Position numbers and translations under genes: made by a program
Assembly (NCBI GenBank): GCA_013350335.1
Contig: CM023542.1
Location: forward strand, 9,678,999 to 9,742,998
Source: Chimonanthus salicifolius
Taxonomy: Eukaryota; Streptophyta; Magnoliopsida; Laurales; Calycanthaceae
DNA length: 64,000 nt
Direction of reading: 5' to 3'
Notes under the pieces: generated by a model
The model's input: only the letters and a program-made list of their open reading frames with translations
Database searches by the model: none
What the model was told of the DNA's origin: nothing
Shown here: in pieces, positions 40,077-53,375 of the stretch
Layout of the letters: each line of letters opens with the position of its first letter
Numbering within the stretch: the stretch's first letter is position 1

Positions 40077-40889
40077 GGGCCGATAATAGTTCAGTAGTTA
40101 AGGGTACGTAAAGCAGTATTAATATCATCATCATAATCTCAATATACGATAAATATCGTTAGTATCAATAAGCACTTTACACAATAGTGCATCATATCTA
40201 GGCATACAAGTGAGTTCATTAAGTCTGATTTTCGAAACCACTCATTGCACTAGATCATCTTAACATGATTTACTCTTAATGTAATGTTAAGTCTCCTCAC
40301 CGAATATGTGGGATTTCGCGTTATCTGTTGAACAGACACATAGGAATACAATGAATCATGTAGTCATAATACACAGATATATACAATACAACATACATTT
40401 ATAGTATTTCAAATCCTTCTGTCCTATTTTTCTGAAAAACTCCAAGGGAAATGGATATGAGTCTCCTATATGGGTTACTATCCATTTTAAATTATAATAA
40501 TAAAAAATATAATAAGATGCTCAGGCCATTTCTCATATTGTCTTCTGGAAATGACCATGTAGACATATTAAGTTAGGCATAGAGATATAAGATGCTCAGG
40601 CCACTACTCATATAACGAGTTAGGCCTATAGATCAGTCAGTGCCCGAACCTTTCTTTTTTACTGAGCAGCGAAGTTAATCGCACAGCTACTGATAGCTAC
40701 GGGGTGCGTTTCTGGGGCTGCGCCACAGATAAAGAATATCGGACTTGAAGTGAATACCTAATATATGCTTACATAATAGTAACAAAAAGAGGGGTTAGTA
40801 TCACTTTTAATTATCAAAATGGTATAAACATACACCAAAACCTAGGGTCTAACTTTTAACATGACATCTTAATTTAGACTAAGTTTCAA

Positions 40890-41265
40890 AACTAGTTTTG
40901 GGTTCCTTGGAACATTCCTCGGAACCAGGTACTGTGGCTTTGGAATTTCCAAGCCACTGCCTAAAATCTAGGCTTTACAGAGTTTTCAGAACTTCGGTTC
41001 TGTCCTTCGAAACTTCTGAAGTTCAGGTCTTGCAACTTCCGAACCTACTTCCGAACAGAAGCAAAGAAAACAGGAAAATCAATCGGTCTCAGTGTGTCTC
41101 GGAACCTGCCTAGGTCTACTCAGAACCTCCGAACAGTTCGGAACATCCGACGGGGTCTCAGAACATCAGGGTCTAAACAGCAGAGGCAAAAAGAAATATT
41201 TGGCCTCTGACCAGTTCGGAACCCTGAACAAAAGTTCGGAACTTCCGAAGGCCGATTTCGGATTT
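40890..41265 (-). repeat. TTCCGA/TCGGAA motif field of unit 2
   Basis: Repeated GTTCCGA/TCGGAAC words at the position equivalent to 14355-14745 of unit 1, in inverted orientation. Single-motif sequences have diverged but the field is retained. Confidence 0.65.
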
Positions 41266-42545
41266 TTCAAAAGTCGTCTTCTTCATCTGTTACCTGTAAC
41301 AGAGCAATGACGAGAGGGACTGTGTAAATTATGAATCCAGAAATAGTGGATTTTCTGAATTCATTTTTCACACCATTCTGGTCAGATGGACTCTTCAATG
41401 AATCATCTTTACTTTGGGAATCAATTGGACCATTGATACTGATTAAAAACATCAGATTTTAATTGAAAACTAGTGAAATACATGAAAATTCAAGTTTTTC
41501 ACTAAACTTCAAATCTGTTTTTAGGATTCAAATCTTAATCAAATTGACTTCTGTTTTATCCTAAACTGACTAGAATTTAAAAATAAACACAATGGTTATC
41601 TTCACTTTCGTTCCTAGGTTGAAATTCAGTAGCTGGAAAAATCTTCCATTTCAAACCAACGGTAAAAGTTGGTGAAGAAAAAGTAGGAAAATAGAGGGAA
41701 ATGCAGAGAAATAATGAGGATTTCCTCTGCATGTCAGGCCTGAATTCATAGGCAATGGAAGGTAGGGTGGTAGGCCTTCAAGCAAGGCCATAGGGAGAAC
41801 ACATTGATCTACAAGCTATGTCCGTGGCTTGCATGAGTCAACTGCCCAAGCAACAGCTTCATCTGCCACGTTGGTGCTTCAAATGATTTGGAAATTTGCA
41901 GCTTAGTCCTTCAAATTTTATTTGCAAATAAGTCTAGTTTATTTCATTTTTAATTTTTAACTAACTATAAGATTTATTTAACTTAATTAATTTAATATAT
42001 TTTAACCAAAATGTTGGGTTTTATAAACTCTACACATCATAAATTTTGGAGATTTATATTTTATCAAAATTTATTGATTTAAACAAAAATCACATTTTTA
42101 TCACTATTTCCTTAATTCAATTTGTATTTATTTAAAGGGTTTGAAACCTTTATTTTCAAAATTTGAAAACATAAAACAATGAGTTAAAACAAAATCTAGA
42201 ACACATATTTTTCTTAAAATTTTCTCACTTCTAAAATTGTTTTAAAAAATTATTTTCTAACTTTCGGGATCTTTTCAAGTAGTTTTTAATATCATTTTCT
42301 GAAATAAAAAATATAATAAAATACATATAAATTTCAGAATTTAAATCATTAATAAGGAAATCAATATCACTCAAAAAATAATTAAATAATTAAATAAAAT
42401 AATAAAATAACACTGTTAATAGTAAATTACCATTTTTTCCTTCCAACTTAGATGAGTTGGATCATCGAGCTATCGAGCTTTGATCGGGCAAAACCTAGAC
42501 TTTTCATAAAGCCCTAACTAACTATATTAATTAAGCCTAATTAAC

Positions 42546-43774
42546 TGCCCCATGTGGGAACACAGATGAAACAATGAATGGCCCTGTCAATTTGGACCTT
42601 AACTTCCCAAGAAAAAGATGCATCCTTGACTCATATAACAAGATCTTCTGACCAACTATAAAAGATTTTCTCAATATGTGTTTGTCATGAAACACTTTCA
42701 TCCGGTCTTTGTACCTTTTGGCAATGTCATAGGATTCATTTCGTAATTGCTCCAGCTCAACTAGCTAAAGTTTCGATGTTGTTTAGAAGAGTCTAGAGCA
42801 AAATTGATGTTTTTTATTGCCCAATAGGTTTTGTGCTCTAGTTCGACCGGAAGATGACATGCCTTCCCATAAACCAGACGGTAGGGTGACATTCCTATAG
42901 GCGTTTTGAAAGCTGTACGGTACGCCCATAGTGCATCAATGACTCTGGAAGACCAATCTTTTCCGATTTGGATTGATTGTCTTCTCGAGAATACGCTTAA
43001 TCTCTCTATTCGAAATTTTCACTTGGCCACTTGTTTATGGGTGATAAGAAGTAGCCACTTTGTGCGTCACCCCATATAATTTTAGCAAATTGGCAAATGG
43101 GCGATTACAAAAGTGTTTGCCCCCATCACTAATGATAGTTCGTGGAATTCCAAATCTAGAGAAAACATTTTCTTTAAGGAAGCGGAGGACAACCTTATAG
43201 TCATTGGTTTTGCATGCCACCGCTTCGACCCATTTTGACACATAGTCAACCCCTATAAGGTTATATTGATTGCCAAAAGAATTAGAAAATGGTCCTATGA
43301 AATCGATGCCCCAAACATCAAAAAGATCAATGGTTAGGATGGGGTTTAAAGGCATCATATTTTTACGGGAGATACTACCAAATCTTTGACATCTATTACA
43401 CGAGACGCAGAAAGTGTGGGTGTCTCGAAACATGGAGGGCCAATAAAATCCACACTATAAAATTTTTGCAGATGTCTTTCTACTGCTAAAATGCCCTCCA
43501 CAGGCCTGGTCATGGCAGAAACTTGTGACACATTTTTACTCTTCTTCTGGGACACAACGACGAATGATTTGGTCTGCACAGTGTTTAAACAGATAAGAGT
43601 CATCCCAAATAAAACTTTTGACCTGTACCAGAAACTTATATCTATCTTGCTTAGTCCAATGCGGGGGCATTTGACCAGTAATAAGATAGTTAACAATATC
43701 TGCAAACCATAGTATTTGGGACACTGACATGAGTTACTCATCAGGGAAGGACTCAGAGATAGGACCGGTCTCAT
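42546..43774 (-). pseudogene. Gypsy integrase, broken
   Basis: A zinc-binding part (C-x2-C in CVSCNRCQRFG) precedes the catalytic core: first Asp in WGIDFIGPF, second Asp in IISDGGKHF. After SYHP a stop interrupts the [16 protein letters not shown] segment that carries the third acidic residue. The C-terminal part follows in pieces (AYRTAFK-like, then GKLRSKLTGPFIV and VFPHGAVN). The frame shift near 43435 and the stops make it non-functional. Normally it would insert the element cDNA into the chromosome. Confidence 0.85.
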
Positions 43775-45418
43775 CAGTGAACTCAGTTCAATCTAGACAA
43801 GTGATCTACTACTACATTCTCGGAACCTTTCTTGTCCCGTATTTCCATATCAAACTCTTGTAGCAGCAAAATCCATAGGATCAGGTGAGACTTAGCATCT
43901 TTCTTATAAAGGAGATACTTAACTGCTGCATGATCAGAATAGATAATGACCTTCGAACCCACTAAGTAGGATCAAAATTTATCTAGTGCAAAAACGACTG
44001 CCAACAACCCTTTTTCCGTTGTGGAATAATGAAGCTGAGCGTCATTGAGAGTTTTACTAGCATAGTAGATAACGTGAGGCAACTGATTTAACCTTTGTCC
44101 TAAACGGCTCCGACTGCATAATCGGAGGCATCGCACATAATTTCAAATGGGACAGACCAAATAGGTGGCTGTATTATCGAAGCGGAGGTCAGAGCGGTTT
44201 TCAATTTTTCAAAGGCTTGAACGCACTCATCATCAAAATCGAAACTAGCATCCTTGGTTAAGAGTTTACAAAGAGGTTTTGAAACTTTACTGAAATCTTT
44301 GATAAACTTCTTGTAAAACCAGCATGGCCTAAGAATGACCTAATCTCTCTAACTGTTTGGGGTTTTAGTAAATTAGAGATCAGATTGACCTTTGCCTTGT
44401 CCACTTCGATACCTTTTTCAGAAATAATGTGCCCTAGTACTATGCCCTTCTTCACCATAAAGTGACATTTTTCCTAATTCAATATCAGGTTCTTTTCTTG
44501 GCACCTGATTAACAAAAGGCTCAGATGGTGCAGGCACTTGTCAAAAGTGGACCCAAACACAGAAAAGTCATCCATGAAGACTTCTAGGAAATGTTAGACC
44601 ATATCGAAAAAAATGCTGATCATGCACCGCTGAAAAGTGGCTGGTGCATTGCACAACCCGAATGCCATACGGCGATATACGAACGTACCGAATAGACATG
44701 TGAAGGTGGTCTTCTCCTGATCCTCATGAGCAACGTAGATCTGATTATAGCAGAAATAACCATCAAGGAAACAATAGAATGCATGACCGGCTAAACGTTC
44801 AAGCATCTGATCGATGAACGGAAGAGGAAAATAGTCCTTTCGAGTGACAGTATTCAGCTTACGGTAGTCAATGCAAACTCTCCAACCCATTTGGATTCCA
44901 GTTGGCACCAACTCATTATCCTGATTTTTTACTACCGTAACACTCGATTTCTTAGGTACAACCTCTATTGGACTCACCCATTTACTATCAGAGATCGGGT
45001 ATATAGTACCCGTCTCGAGAAGTTTTAAAATCTCAGCTCTTACCACGTCCTGCATCACCGGATGTAACCATCTCTGTGGTTCTTTGGATGTCTTGGAATT
45101 TTCTTTCAAGTGAATTTCATGCATGACCACAGAGGGACTAATTTCTTTGAGATTGGCAATGGACCATCCAATAGGTTCACGGTGATCTCTTAAAATAACA
45201 AGGAGTTTAGACTCCTGCTCAGAAGTTAAATCGGAAGCTATGATAAAAGGTAAAGTATCTGATGGACCAAGATAAGAATATTTAAGTGTCTCAGGAAGTG
45301 GCTTGAGTTCTAACTTTGGTGGCTTCTCGATAGAGGGGATCGGAACAGATTGACTAACAGAGAGAGGTTCGAATTTGGGGAGCCTTCGCACATATGGAAA
45401 TGCTGTCAAATATAGCAT
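43775..45418 (-). pseudogene. Gypsy reverse transcriptase and RNase H, broken
   Basis: The 274-codon frame 45418-44594 holds RT blocks WRVCIDYRKLN, PLPFIDQMLERLAG and MAFGLCNAPATFQRCM. A stop (TAA) then separates the catalytic FMDDFSVFG block at about 44585-44560. The 44458-44258 frame continues with LGHIISEKGIEV and REIRSFLGHAGF. RNase H follows (IMCDASDYAVGAV, about 44145-44105). Further stops lie downstream. The catalytic aspartates themselves are intact. Confidence 0.85.
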
Positions 45419-45600
45419 TCATTTCTTATTTACCATTTTCATTGAAGTCTGTGCTAAAGTGAACAGAGTCTTCTCAAATGGGTCATCACAAATGAAGTGA
45501 AGGAAGGACTCTTGGACAGAACTCTGAATCATATTAACCTCGCACAGATCGTCTATGCAGAAAGGTTGTCTACATAAGCCAAACACGTTGAGTTCTGTCG

Positions 45601-45966
45601 TCAGATCTCCGAACGACAACTTAAGCATACCATTTTAGCAATTGATAACAGCTTCCGCAATGGCAAAAATGATAGTCCAAGAATAACCGGAATGTGCCCA
45701 CTCTCGTTCTGAACAGGTTGTATATCCAATACCACAAAATCGAGCGGAAAGTAGAATTTGCCTACTTTCACCAGAATGTCTTCTATCACACCCCTCGAAA
45801 TTTTTACAGAGCGGTCAACTAACTGTAGTGTGATAGGAGTGGGCTTCAGCTCTCCTAGCCCCAACTGCTCATAAACAGAGTATGACAGTATGCTAACATT
45901 AGCTCCCAGATCTAATAAGGCCCTGTCAACTTCATATGTACCAATGGTGCATGCAATGGTTGGCAC
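45601..45966 (-). pseudogene. Gypsy aspartic protease
   Basis: The active-site motif reads LLDLGANVSILSYSVYEQLG, the Athila-like version of DTGA/DSGA, followed by the flap and the IPVILGLSFLPL segment (usually ILGRPFL). The domain is open across its length, but the surrounding polyprotein is broken. It would process gag-pol. Confidence 0.8.
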
Positions 45967-47819
45967 CCATGGTCCTTTTGTTTAATCGAGAATAGTTGTT
46001 GGAGGAGAGCACTTACATTTTCTGCTAGAAATGCCGTTATGGGAACATTAGTTCTCCGTTTCGCCTTACAGAGGTCTTTAAGAAACTTAGCGTATGAAGG
46101 TATCTGATTTATGACATCAAGTAGAGGAATGTGGATATTGACATGTTTGAAAACCTCTAATATATCACCATAAGGTACCCCTTGCTCGGTGATGAGCCTC
46201 TGAGGGTATGGAGCCTTAGGTACGTATGGTTTTCTAGCAGATGGATCCAGTTCGATTTGGACTAGGGATAAACTTGATGGGTCATCCTGATGTTTGGAAT
46301 GACCAGTGGTCTGACCTTCCGGTTGAGTAGGTAATTTCACTTTATTGTCTACCTGTCTCTCGGATTTCAAGGTAATAATGGAGTTAGTGTCTTTTGGATT
46401 AGACGATGAAACTTCATTCTGGCCCTTGGGGTTTGGGATAGGCGGAATGGGAAATCTACCTTTCTCCCTATCTCCTATTGCGGCGGCTAATTGCCCAAGC
46501 TATGTCTCAAGCTTGTGCATAGCCTACTGGGTAGACTGCATGAATTGTTGCAACGTATCTTCGAAAAAGGGCTTACGTTGTTGAGATGGACCGAATTGAT
46601 AAGACTGATTTGACTGGGCTGGATTGGATCGATAAGTCTGATTTGACTGGGATAGATTGGATTAATAAGACTGATTTGACTGGGCTAGATGATTTTGAGA
46701 TGGGTGGAATGGTTGGTTATGAGGTGGTTGGTAAGGTGGATTTTGATATGATGGACCTTGATATTGAATGGGTCCTTGATATTGAGGGGGTCCATGATAT
46801 TGAGGGAATCCTTGATCTACAGGAGGTTGATTCTGGTCCCAACAAAAATTTGGATGATTCCTCCAATTAGGATTGTATGTGGCAGAGAAAGGGGTTCCCT
46901 ACCGTCTTCCTAAATTATTGAGTGCGTTTGCCTGTTCTGTTGAGCACTCAACATTAGATCCGAAGGAATGACAGTTTTGGGCAGTGTGTCCTAAGTTAGA
47001 ACACATCTCGCAAACCTCAGCATGTATTCCTAATGTTGGGTTCATCGCCTGAGTCATCGCTAACGCATCGATTTTTTTTGTTAAGTTTGCAATTGCAAAC
47101 TTAACATCTAAGTCAGTACTAACTTCGTATAAACCTCATCTCTTTGAGGTTTGGACTGAATTATCTCTTTTGGAGAAGTTCCATCGCTGAGAACTTTCTG
47201 CCAAGGTTTCTAAGAAATTCCATCCATTGGTTGTAGTTAGTATTAAAAATTCCCCACCCTTTATAGATTCGACCATTGTGCAGTTTGATATGGTTAAACT
47301 ATCATCAAAGAATTGCACGAGTCTCCCTGTTTCAAAACCGTGGTGGGGGCATTTATTCAACGTATCATTGAATCTTTCCCATGATTCATAGAATTGTTCA
47401 CCCTCTTTCTGATTAAAGTTTGAAATTTCTTTCTTGAGGGCGTTAGTTTTAGATCAAGGGAATAATTTATATAAAAACTTGTTGGTTAACTAATCCCAAG
47501 TTGTGATGGAATTTGCAGGTAGAGAATTTAGCCAAGATTTCGCTTTTTCTTTAAGAGAAAAAGGAAATAACCAAAGTTTGATTGATTCATTAGTGATACC
47601 TTAGAGTCTGAAGGTGGCGCAGATTTCTAAAAATTATTTGACATGTAGGTAAGGGTCCTCATGATCAAGTCCATGGAATGCGGGTAGAAGATGTAATAGG
47701 CCTGTTTTGAGTTCAAAGGCTGCATTAGTTGGTGGGACAACTATGCTTGATGGTGTTTTGGGAGTGACTGCTGAAAAGTAATCTTAGAGGGTTCTCTCTT
47801 TGACTCTTTCTTTGGCCAT
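45912..47819 (-). pseudogene. Gypsy gag, degenerate
   Basis: A start-like ATG at 47819 opens MAKERVKERTL, then a stop. Recognisable blocks follow: FELKTGLLHLLPAFHGLDHE, the KLWLFPFSLKEKAKSWLN capsid block, the FYESWERFNDTLNKCPHHG block and a glutamine/proline-rich tail (46870-46590). Then come LETQLGQLAAAIGDREKGRF and a 152-codon frame 46370-45912. The order is that of Athila gag. Several in-frame stops are present. Confidence 0.8.
46586..46800 (-). repeat. Short coding repeats in the gag tail
   Basis: On the plus strand ACTGATTTGACTGGGCT/ATAGATTGGAT units of about 33-36 bp repeat three to four times at 46586-46690. At 46735-46800 CCTTGATATTGA-type units repeat. On the coding strand they give Q/N/S-rich and QYQGP-type repeats. 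Confidence 0.7.
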
Positions 47820-49187
47820 TTTAGGTGATGGTGGTGGTGATGGAGTTGGACTGTTTATGACTGAGGTAGACCGAGCTCCAGACGCAATGATCGGTAAATC
47901 GACAGAAAACTTGAATCGAACTAAACGATTGTGAGAGTCACGACACCAATACTTCATACACAAACAGGATCATTCATGTTCACCCAAATTCACATAAGAA
48001 AAATGCCTAAATCTAAATTTGAATTGCAATAATGCAATCACATTTTTTATTAGCTAATAGGACTCCAAGGATTGTTTTTAGACTTGCTCCTACTTTTCTC
48101 TCCAAATAATGTAAGTATCCGATGAGAGTTTGACCACAATCATGGTCAGGTAAGTTTCCAGGTAAGTGGAGGAGCACACGGCATCTGCTTAAGTTCCACT
48201 TATCCTTAAACTCTTTACACCTTGGTGACAGAACTAATCCTAAACACCATGATTGAAGAAAAATTATTCACCGGTTACAAAAATTAATTTAGACTGAAAA
48301 GGTTAATAATGAGCTAAAACCCTAAAATCTAGCTTAATGGTTCCTTAATTTGTTTTATTAAGGAGATGAATGAATCAATTTTACTAATCTTATTTTTCTA
48401 GTTATTGTGAAAATACAGTCCTAAATTACCATACAACATTCAAACAAATAGGTAAATAATAATAAAACAATCTAAACTAATGCATGAATACTAACAACCT
48501 AGATGCATAGACAGATTAAATGCAAGTAATAAGTAAAATAAAGAAATAAAGAACACCCTAAATAAATCTATATGAATGTATGAGAAATATAAAATAAAAA
48601 GAAAAAGAATTAGGTACTCATCTTAGCCTTTTATGCTTATTTTCAGCAATTTTTTTTAAGCGCGTAATTTAAAGCTCCTTAACTTATTGTGCATATCTCC
48701 AGTGATTTTTAAGCGCGGCATAATTAAAATTCCTGCAAAACAGACAATACAAGCTTTGGTGAAGACTTTAATTCAAATAATAAAAAATAATAAATAAATA
48801 AAATAAAATGCATGATACTAATCTAAATGCAATTGTCCTAAAGTTACAACTAATGGAAGAAATATAATATTTGTAACCTAAAAAAAAATTTAAATCAAGT
48901 CAAGGTTATGAAAATTGGACACCATCCCATTAAATCAAAACTTTGTTTCAATTTCTTTTTTTTAATTTTAATTTAGAAAATTTCCTAAGTTAGATGAAAT
49001 TCTAAATTAAGATATAACTCCAGTATTAGAGAAGTTGCTAAAAAGAGAAATTAGGAAATTTCTAAGGAATAGAAAATCCTAATTATATAGTTTCTAGATT
49101 TAGCAAAATTCTAATTTTAAATTAATTTTATAATAGAAATTTTTCAAAAATCACATAATCTATTGGCATACAATTTATTTCAAGATT

Positions 49188-49205
49188 TCCCCGGCAACGG
49201 TGCCA
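49188..49205 (-). promoter_or_regulatory. Primer binding site for tRNA-Asp
   Basis: The minus strand reads TGGCACCGTTGCCGGGGA, complementary to the 3' end of plant tRNA-Asp with one mismatch (the consensus has GCGCC where this has GCACC). It fixes the 5' LTR/internal junction just to its right on the plus strand, and the direction of the element. Confidence 0.9.
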
Positions 49206-49214
49206 AAAACTTGA

Positions 49215-51628
49215 TGTGATTTTAAATTAACTCGCAAGCGTATGAACCAATTATAATGTAGTGAATTAGTGCGAGGTTGTATCCAAGGGAAATCAACAAA
49301 ATATATGTATGACATAAAAATGGACACTATTAAAATAATGTGATTTAAGAAAATAATTTTCTAAAACATGGAGTTATAATCTTAATTTAGCAAAATTCTA
49401 GATTTAGATTAATTAATTATCTAACTTTGGTAGTTAATGTAACTTTTGATTAAAATGGTGGAGTGAATTTAAATGACCTCAATCTAATTTAAAATGTAAA
49501 TTTAAGAAATAAATAAAATATTTCTAACCTAGTTAAATCATTTTGAGGATTTTTATGAAAGAATAAAATAAAACAATAACAATAAATTATTTACATATTT
49601 TATAATGGAATCGAGACAAGTATCGAAGGCGGCATGTTATCTTATTTAAAAATAAAATCATAGCCTAGACTATGAAATATTCTGGAATTATAAAATATAA
49701 TTCAAATTCATCATTTATTAAAATTCTAATTAGAAAAATTACGTCGTCCATTAAATCAGAATTTTTCAATTCAAGCCTTAGGCTTGAGCGGGATTTAAAC
49801 TTACATTTCCCAAATATAAAATAAACCGTTTTTGAAAAGAAACCTTACACTGGAAAATTGGTCAAGTCCCACTGATCCTAACAGGAGTTTCACTTTTCTT
49901 TGAAAAATTTCAAAATTAATTTGTTTCATAACGTTCATAAAAAGAATTAAAATAAAATTAAAAACTATCACTATAAAATATTTAATAATTGGGAATAACA
50001 TAAATCTAAAGAAACTACCATGAATTTCATTTAAAAATTGGAAAATAATGAAATACAATCCTTTGGACATCATTACATAAAAATAAAATAAATAACTTAG
50101 AAGAAATTAAATATTTTTTCTCTGTCTTTAGTCGTCCAACTTCAGTCCCTTCAATGCCTTGCCTGGTTCAATTTTGTCCATGCTCTATTTATAGGAGTGA
50201 TGAGATAAGATAAGAGTCCTATTTCAAAATTGCAGCCCGTACACAGTGAGTGCCATGTAAACCATTTACTTTATCCCTTTTCATCTCCATCGGCTAAGTC
50301 CTTCATCCCCTTATCTCTTCTTAATCGGCTAAGTCAACCTTATCTTCCTTCTTCTCCTTATCCCTTCTTATCTGTTTCTATCCTCTTTGCAACTTCTCTG
50401 GTTCATTGAGCCGCATTCTCAGCCGAGCAAGTTTCAAGTTTCAGCTCCTTGTTCTCTCGCCTTATCTCTTCATCGACTTCTTCGGCAGATCTCTTTCTCT
50501 TTCACGCCTCTTTCTTCGGCTAACCCTCATCTCTTCTTTCTTATCTTTTGATCTCTTCAATCGGTTGTTATACTTATCTGTTCCTTCTTCTGCTGTCAAG
50601 ATCGGCTGCTTTTCTTATCCTCATCTCTATCCCCTTCTCAGTTACCTCTCTCGGCAAAACCACTTCTTCTTCGTCATCTCATTCAAACTCTTTTTTTCCT
50701 TATCCTTATCTTTTTCTACTGCTGAGTTTCAAAAACCAAGGAAACTAGGTATCTCGGCCCTCCTTTCTCTTATCTCTTTCGATTATCTCTATCTCTTTTG
50801 TATCTTCTCTATGCAATACCACCGATTTCAAATTTGTCTCCATAGCCTTCAGCTCTGTATCTGGTTTTGACGCCTCCCTCTTCTGTCTCCTCTGCCGATG
50901 GTTCTAATCTCTAGATCTCAACCTGTGTGCCTGGCTCTACACCGAACTTCCCTTCAGCTGGATGCCCATCTTCTGCTGTTTTGGGCAGGTGAAAGTGTGG
51001 AGTTTGACCCTTTTTCCGCTGCTAAACCGAGAATGACTTCTGCTGTTTTCTGTTGCTGGTCTTTGTTTGGCAAGGAGTGGAGCTTTGGGTTCTCTTTGGA
51101 ATGCAAGAAATGTGCCCTATGTTGTTCTTTCTTAGCATCCCCTAAGATCTTCTCAATAGTGCTTGGATGTTTGACATTTTTGTATTCTGATAGCCTCATT
51201 TCTTCTTCTTCTCCTCCTCCTCTGCTTCTTTTTTTTCTTAATCAGTTTCATGTCCCACCTTTTGATTTCAAAATGGAATAATGGGCTATTTAATTTTGTA
51301 AAAATTAACCACCTTTGTAACAAAATAGAAAATGAATTATTTCAATTCAAATTCTCATAATGGATTTGAATTAAAATAAATTACAATGAATTCCAAAATT
51401 ATGTGGTAAAATTACAAATTTGACAAATTTGACATTGTAGCCCCTTTTCTCCAATTTTTATTCACATTTCTTGTATTTTCTAAAATATTCTGCAAAATTC
51501 AAAAACATATTAAACATATCTAATATTTAAAAAATAAAGACTAATTAATCTAATATTAAAAGAGTAAAATAGTAGTTTTACGGTGTTCATTATTTACCTT
51601 GTGTGTGTTTGATTAGGAGGCTAACACA
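49215..51628 (-). repeat. 5' LTR of the Athila-type element (outer boundary approximate)
   Basis: The inner boundary is set by the primer site: minus-strand LTR end ...AAATCACA(TCA), then a short spacer. The outer boundary at TGTGTTAGCCTCC (51628) is chosen because it pairs TGTG with CACA; the true start could differ. A CT-rich stretch at 50140-51240 (GA-rich on the element strand) gives long antisense open frames without family matches. Confidence 0.45.
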
Positions 51629-53375
51629 TACCCTAAAGCCTAATTTTTCCTCCCTTGTTATTTTAATTTATTATCTATGTGAATCAATCTCAAAGTAGCT
51701 CTTGATGGATGGTAAGCGTAGGATTCACGACTGATGATTGTCATGTGTCCCGCCGAGAAAGATATATATTTAAGCATCTAGCCAATTAACAATCAACTTT
51801 GTTAGATTGATTAACTCATAATTTTAAATTTCACTAAATAAAAAAATAAAATGTTAAAAATAAAGTCAAATAATAACCTAATCAACCAATAAAATGATTA
51901 TTCATAATTATTACATATAAATAATAACGGTTCCTTTTACAAATCCTTCTACATGGTACACTTTTGGATCATCGCCAGCTGTCTTTTAAAATATAAAAAT
52001 GAGGCAGGAAATATCTTTGATTATCATTTGCATTTTTCACAGCTACTCTCTTTAGTTTTGTATTCGGTATTTATGAATTATGAGATTTACACATATTTTA
52101 AACATTAATAAGACTGAGACAGTTTGAAAATTTAGATAGAAAACTTAGATTACTTATTCTTAAAATAAAGAAAAAAAACTGAAATTCTCATATCCAACCA
52201 GTTACAATGATTGAAACAGTGGGCTTTTGTTGGCTGAATGGTGGTGAGTTGGGACCTCATCGGGAAACCACAAAAGTAGACACCTTTTCAAGATCCAACC
52301 ATTCACTTTCCACTCTCACCTCTTTCGTATTTTCATCCATATTATTATTATGTTGATTGATTACAGCTAAAAGAAGCAACCTCCAAAATAAGAATATAAA
52401 GATAAAGTTGTGTATATAAAACAATGAAAAAGTTATATATACCTTTTTTTCCATTTTAGGTCTGCAGGGAAGCTTTATAGATCCCTCTAACGAATTTTAA
52501 ATTATAAATTCTTTTACAATTTTTTTTAATTTTTGAAATATAAGTCTTAATTGTATGTAAATTATGAAGGATAAATATAATCCTTCTATGTATAAAAACA
52601 CATCAAAGTAAAAATGGATTTTAAGACATATTTTGTTGGGTCCGATATAAATGTATCATATGAATAGTTATTGTATAAAGTTTTATCTATATCTGATTAT
52701 TTTATCGATTGATTTCAAATTTTTAAAAATTGATGGCTCATATTTATTAAAATTTAAAGATCAAAATTATATGATTTCAATTATCAATTAATAATAAAGT
52801 TTCATACACTTTATATCTATGTAATCAACTAATCATCTGGGAAATGAATATAAATTTGTGAGATGTGTGATTGATATAATGATATGTTTTATTGGTGTAT
52901 TTTGCTAGTTTAATTTATAATTAACAGATTATTTAAAATAAAAAGAAAATTGTGACTTCATTAATAAGTAAGATGATGGATCAACTATTTAAGATTCTAT
53001 AAAGTGGGACACACATTGCTTTTGAGCTTGCATAAAAACCCTTTCCAATAATTTAGAAGCTGTATCTGATCATATTCCATTTTATATTATAATAAAAATG
53101 AGAGAACTGTAACCGTGAGTGATCGACAAAGTCATCCACAAAATAAAAAAATAAAAAATAATAAACAGTAAACATAATGTAAGGATTCAACTGCTCCTCC
53201 TCAAATACCAATCTACCACTCTCTCTCCTTCCTGCAATTCTTGGGTCTCAAATCCTCTTTTATCTACTATTCAACAGCTGAAGATTCTCAAAAATCCTCT
53301 TCATGAGAAGGAAGAATAAGACCCTAGAAACAAACAACGTATAGTCTCTCTCTCTCTCTCTCTGTAAATATAGAG
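51629..53375 (+). promoter_or_regulatory. Upstream region of the PAT1-like gene
   Basis: AT-rich intergenic DNA with no gene or recognised element. The last 150 bp or so, with a (TC)n run at 53345-53363, is the probable 5' leader. No confident TATA box. Confidence 0.45.

Larger units (their letters stand above)
38098..42545 (-). mobile_element. Long LTR-like unit 2, inverted relative of unit 1, truncated at its start
   Basis: On the minus strand it ends AGTAGCGTTCCAGATCC...GGGCATTACA at 38098. It matches unit 1 in block order: the TTCCGA field at 41265-40890, the CATCTGACCAGAATGG segment near 41390, and GGAAGGAAAAAATGGTAATTTAC near 42430. The expected TGTAATACTC start is missing: homology stops near 42530-42545, where the gypsy integrase frame begins. 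About 3.2 kb remains once the nested hAT is subtracted. Confidence 0.65.
42546..51628 (-). mobile_element. Athila-type Ty3/gypsy retrotransposon, 3'-truncated and inactive
   Basis: Order on the minus strand: 5' LTR (about 51628-49215), tRNA-Asp primer site (49205-49188), gag from 47819, protease, RT (FMDDF), RNase H, integrase. The integrase frame ends at VFPHGAVN near 42546, where unit 2 abuts, so the 3' LTR is gone. The tRNA-Asp primer site, DLGAN-type protease and gag wording fit the Athila branch. In-frame stops occur in gag, between RT blocks and in integrase, so it cannot move by itself. Confidence 0.85.

Noticed and set aside
46586..46870. 94-codon plus-strand frame with DLTGLDWIDK-type repeats
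   Set aside because: It is the antisense of the glutamine-rich repeat tail of the gypsy gag.
50406..51281. Open frames of 154 and 127 codons on the plus strand, CT-rich
   Set aside because: They lie antisense in the GA-rich body of the Athila-type 5' LTR, are low complexity (Ser/Leu/Phe-rich) and match no family.
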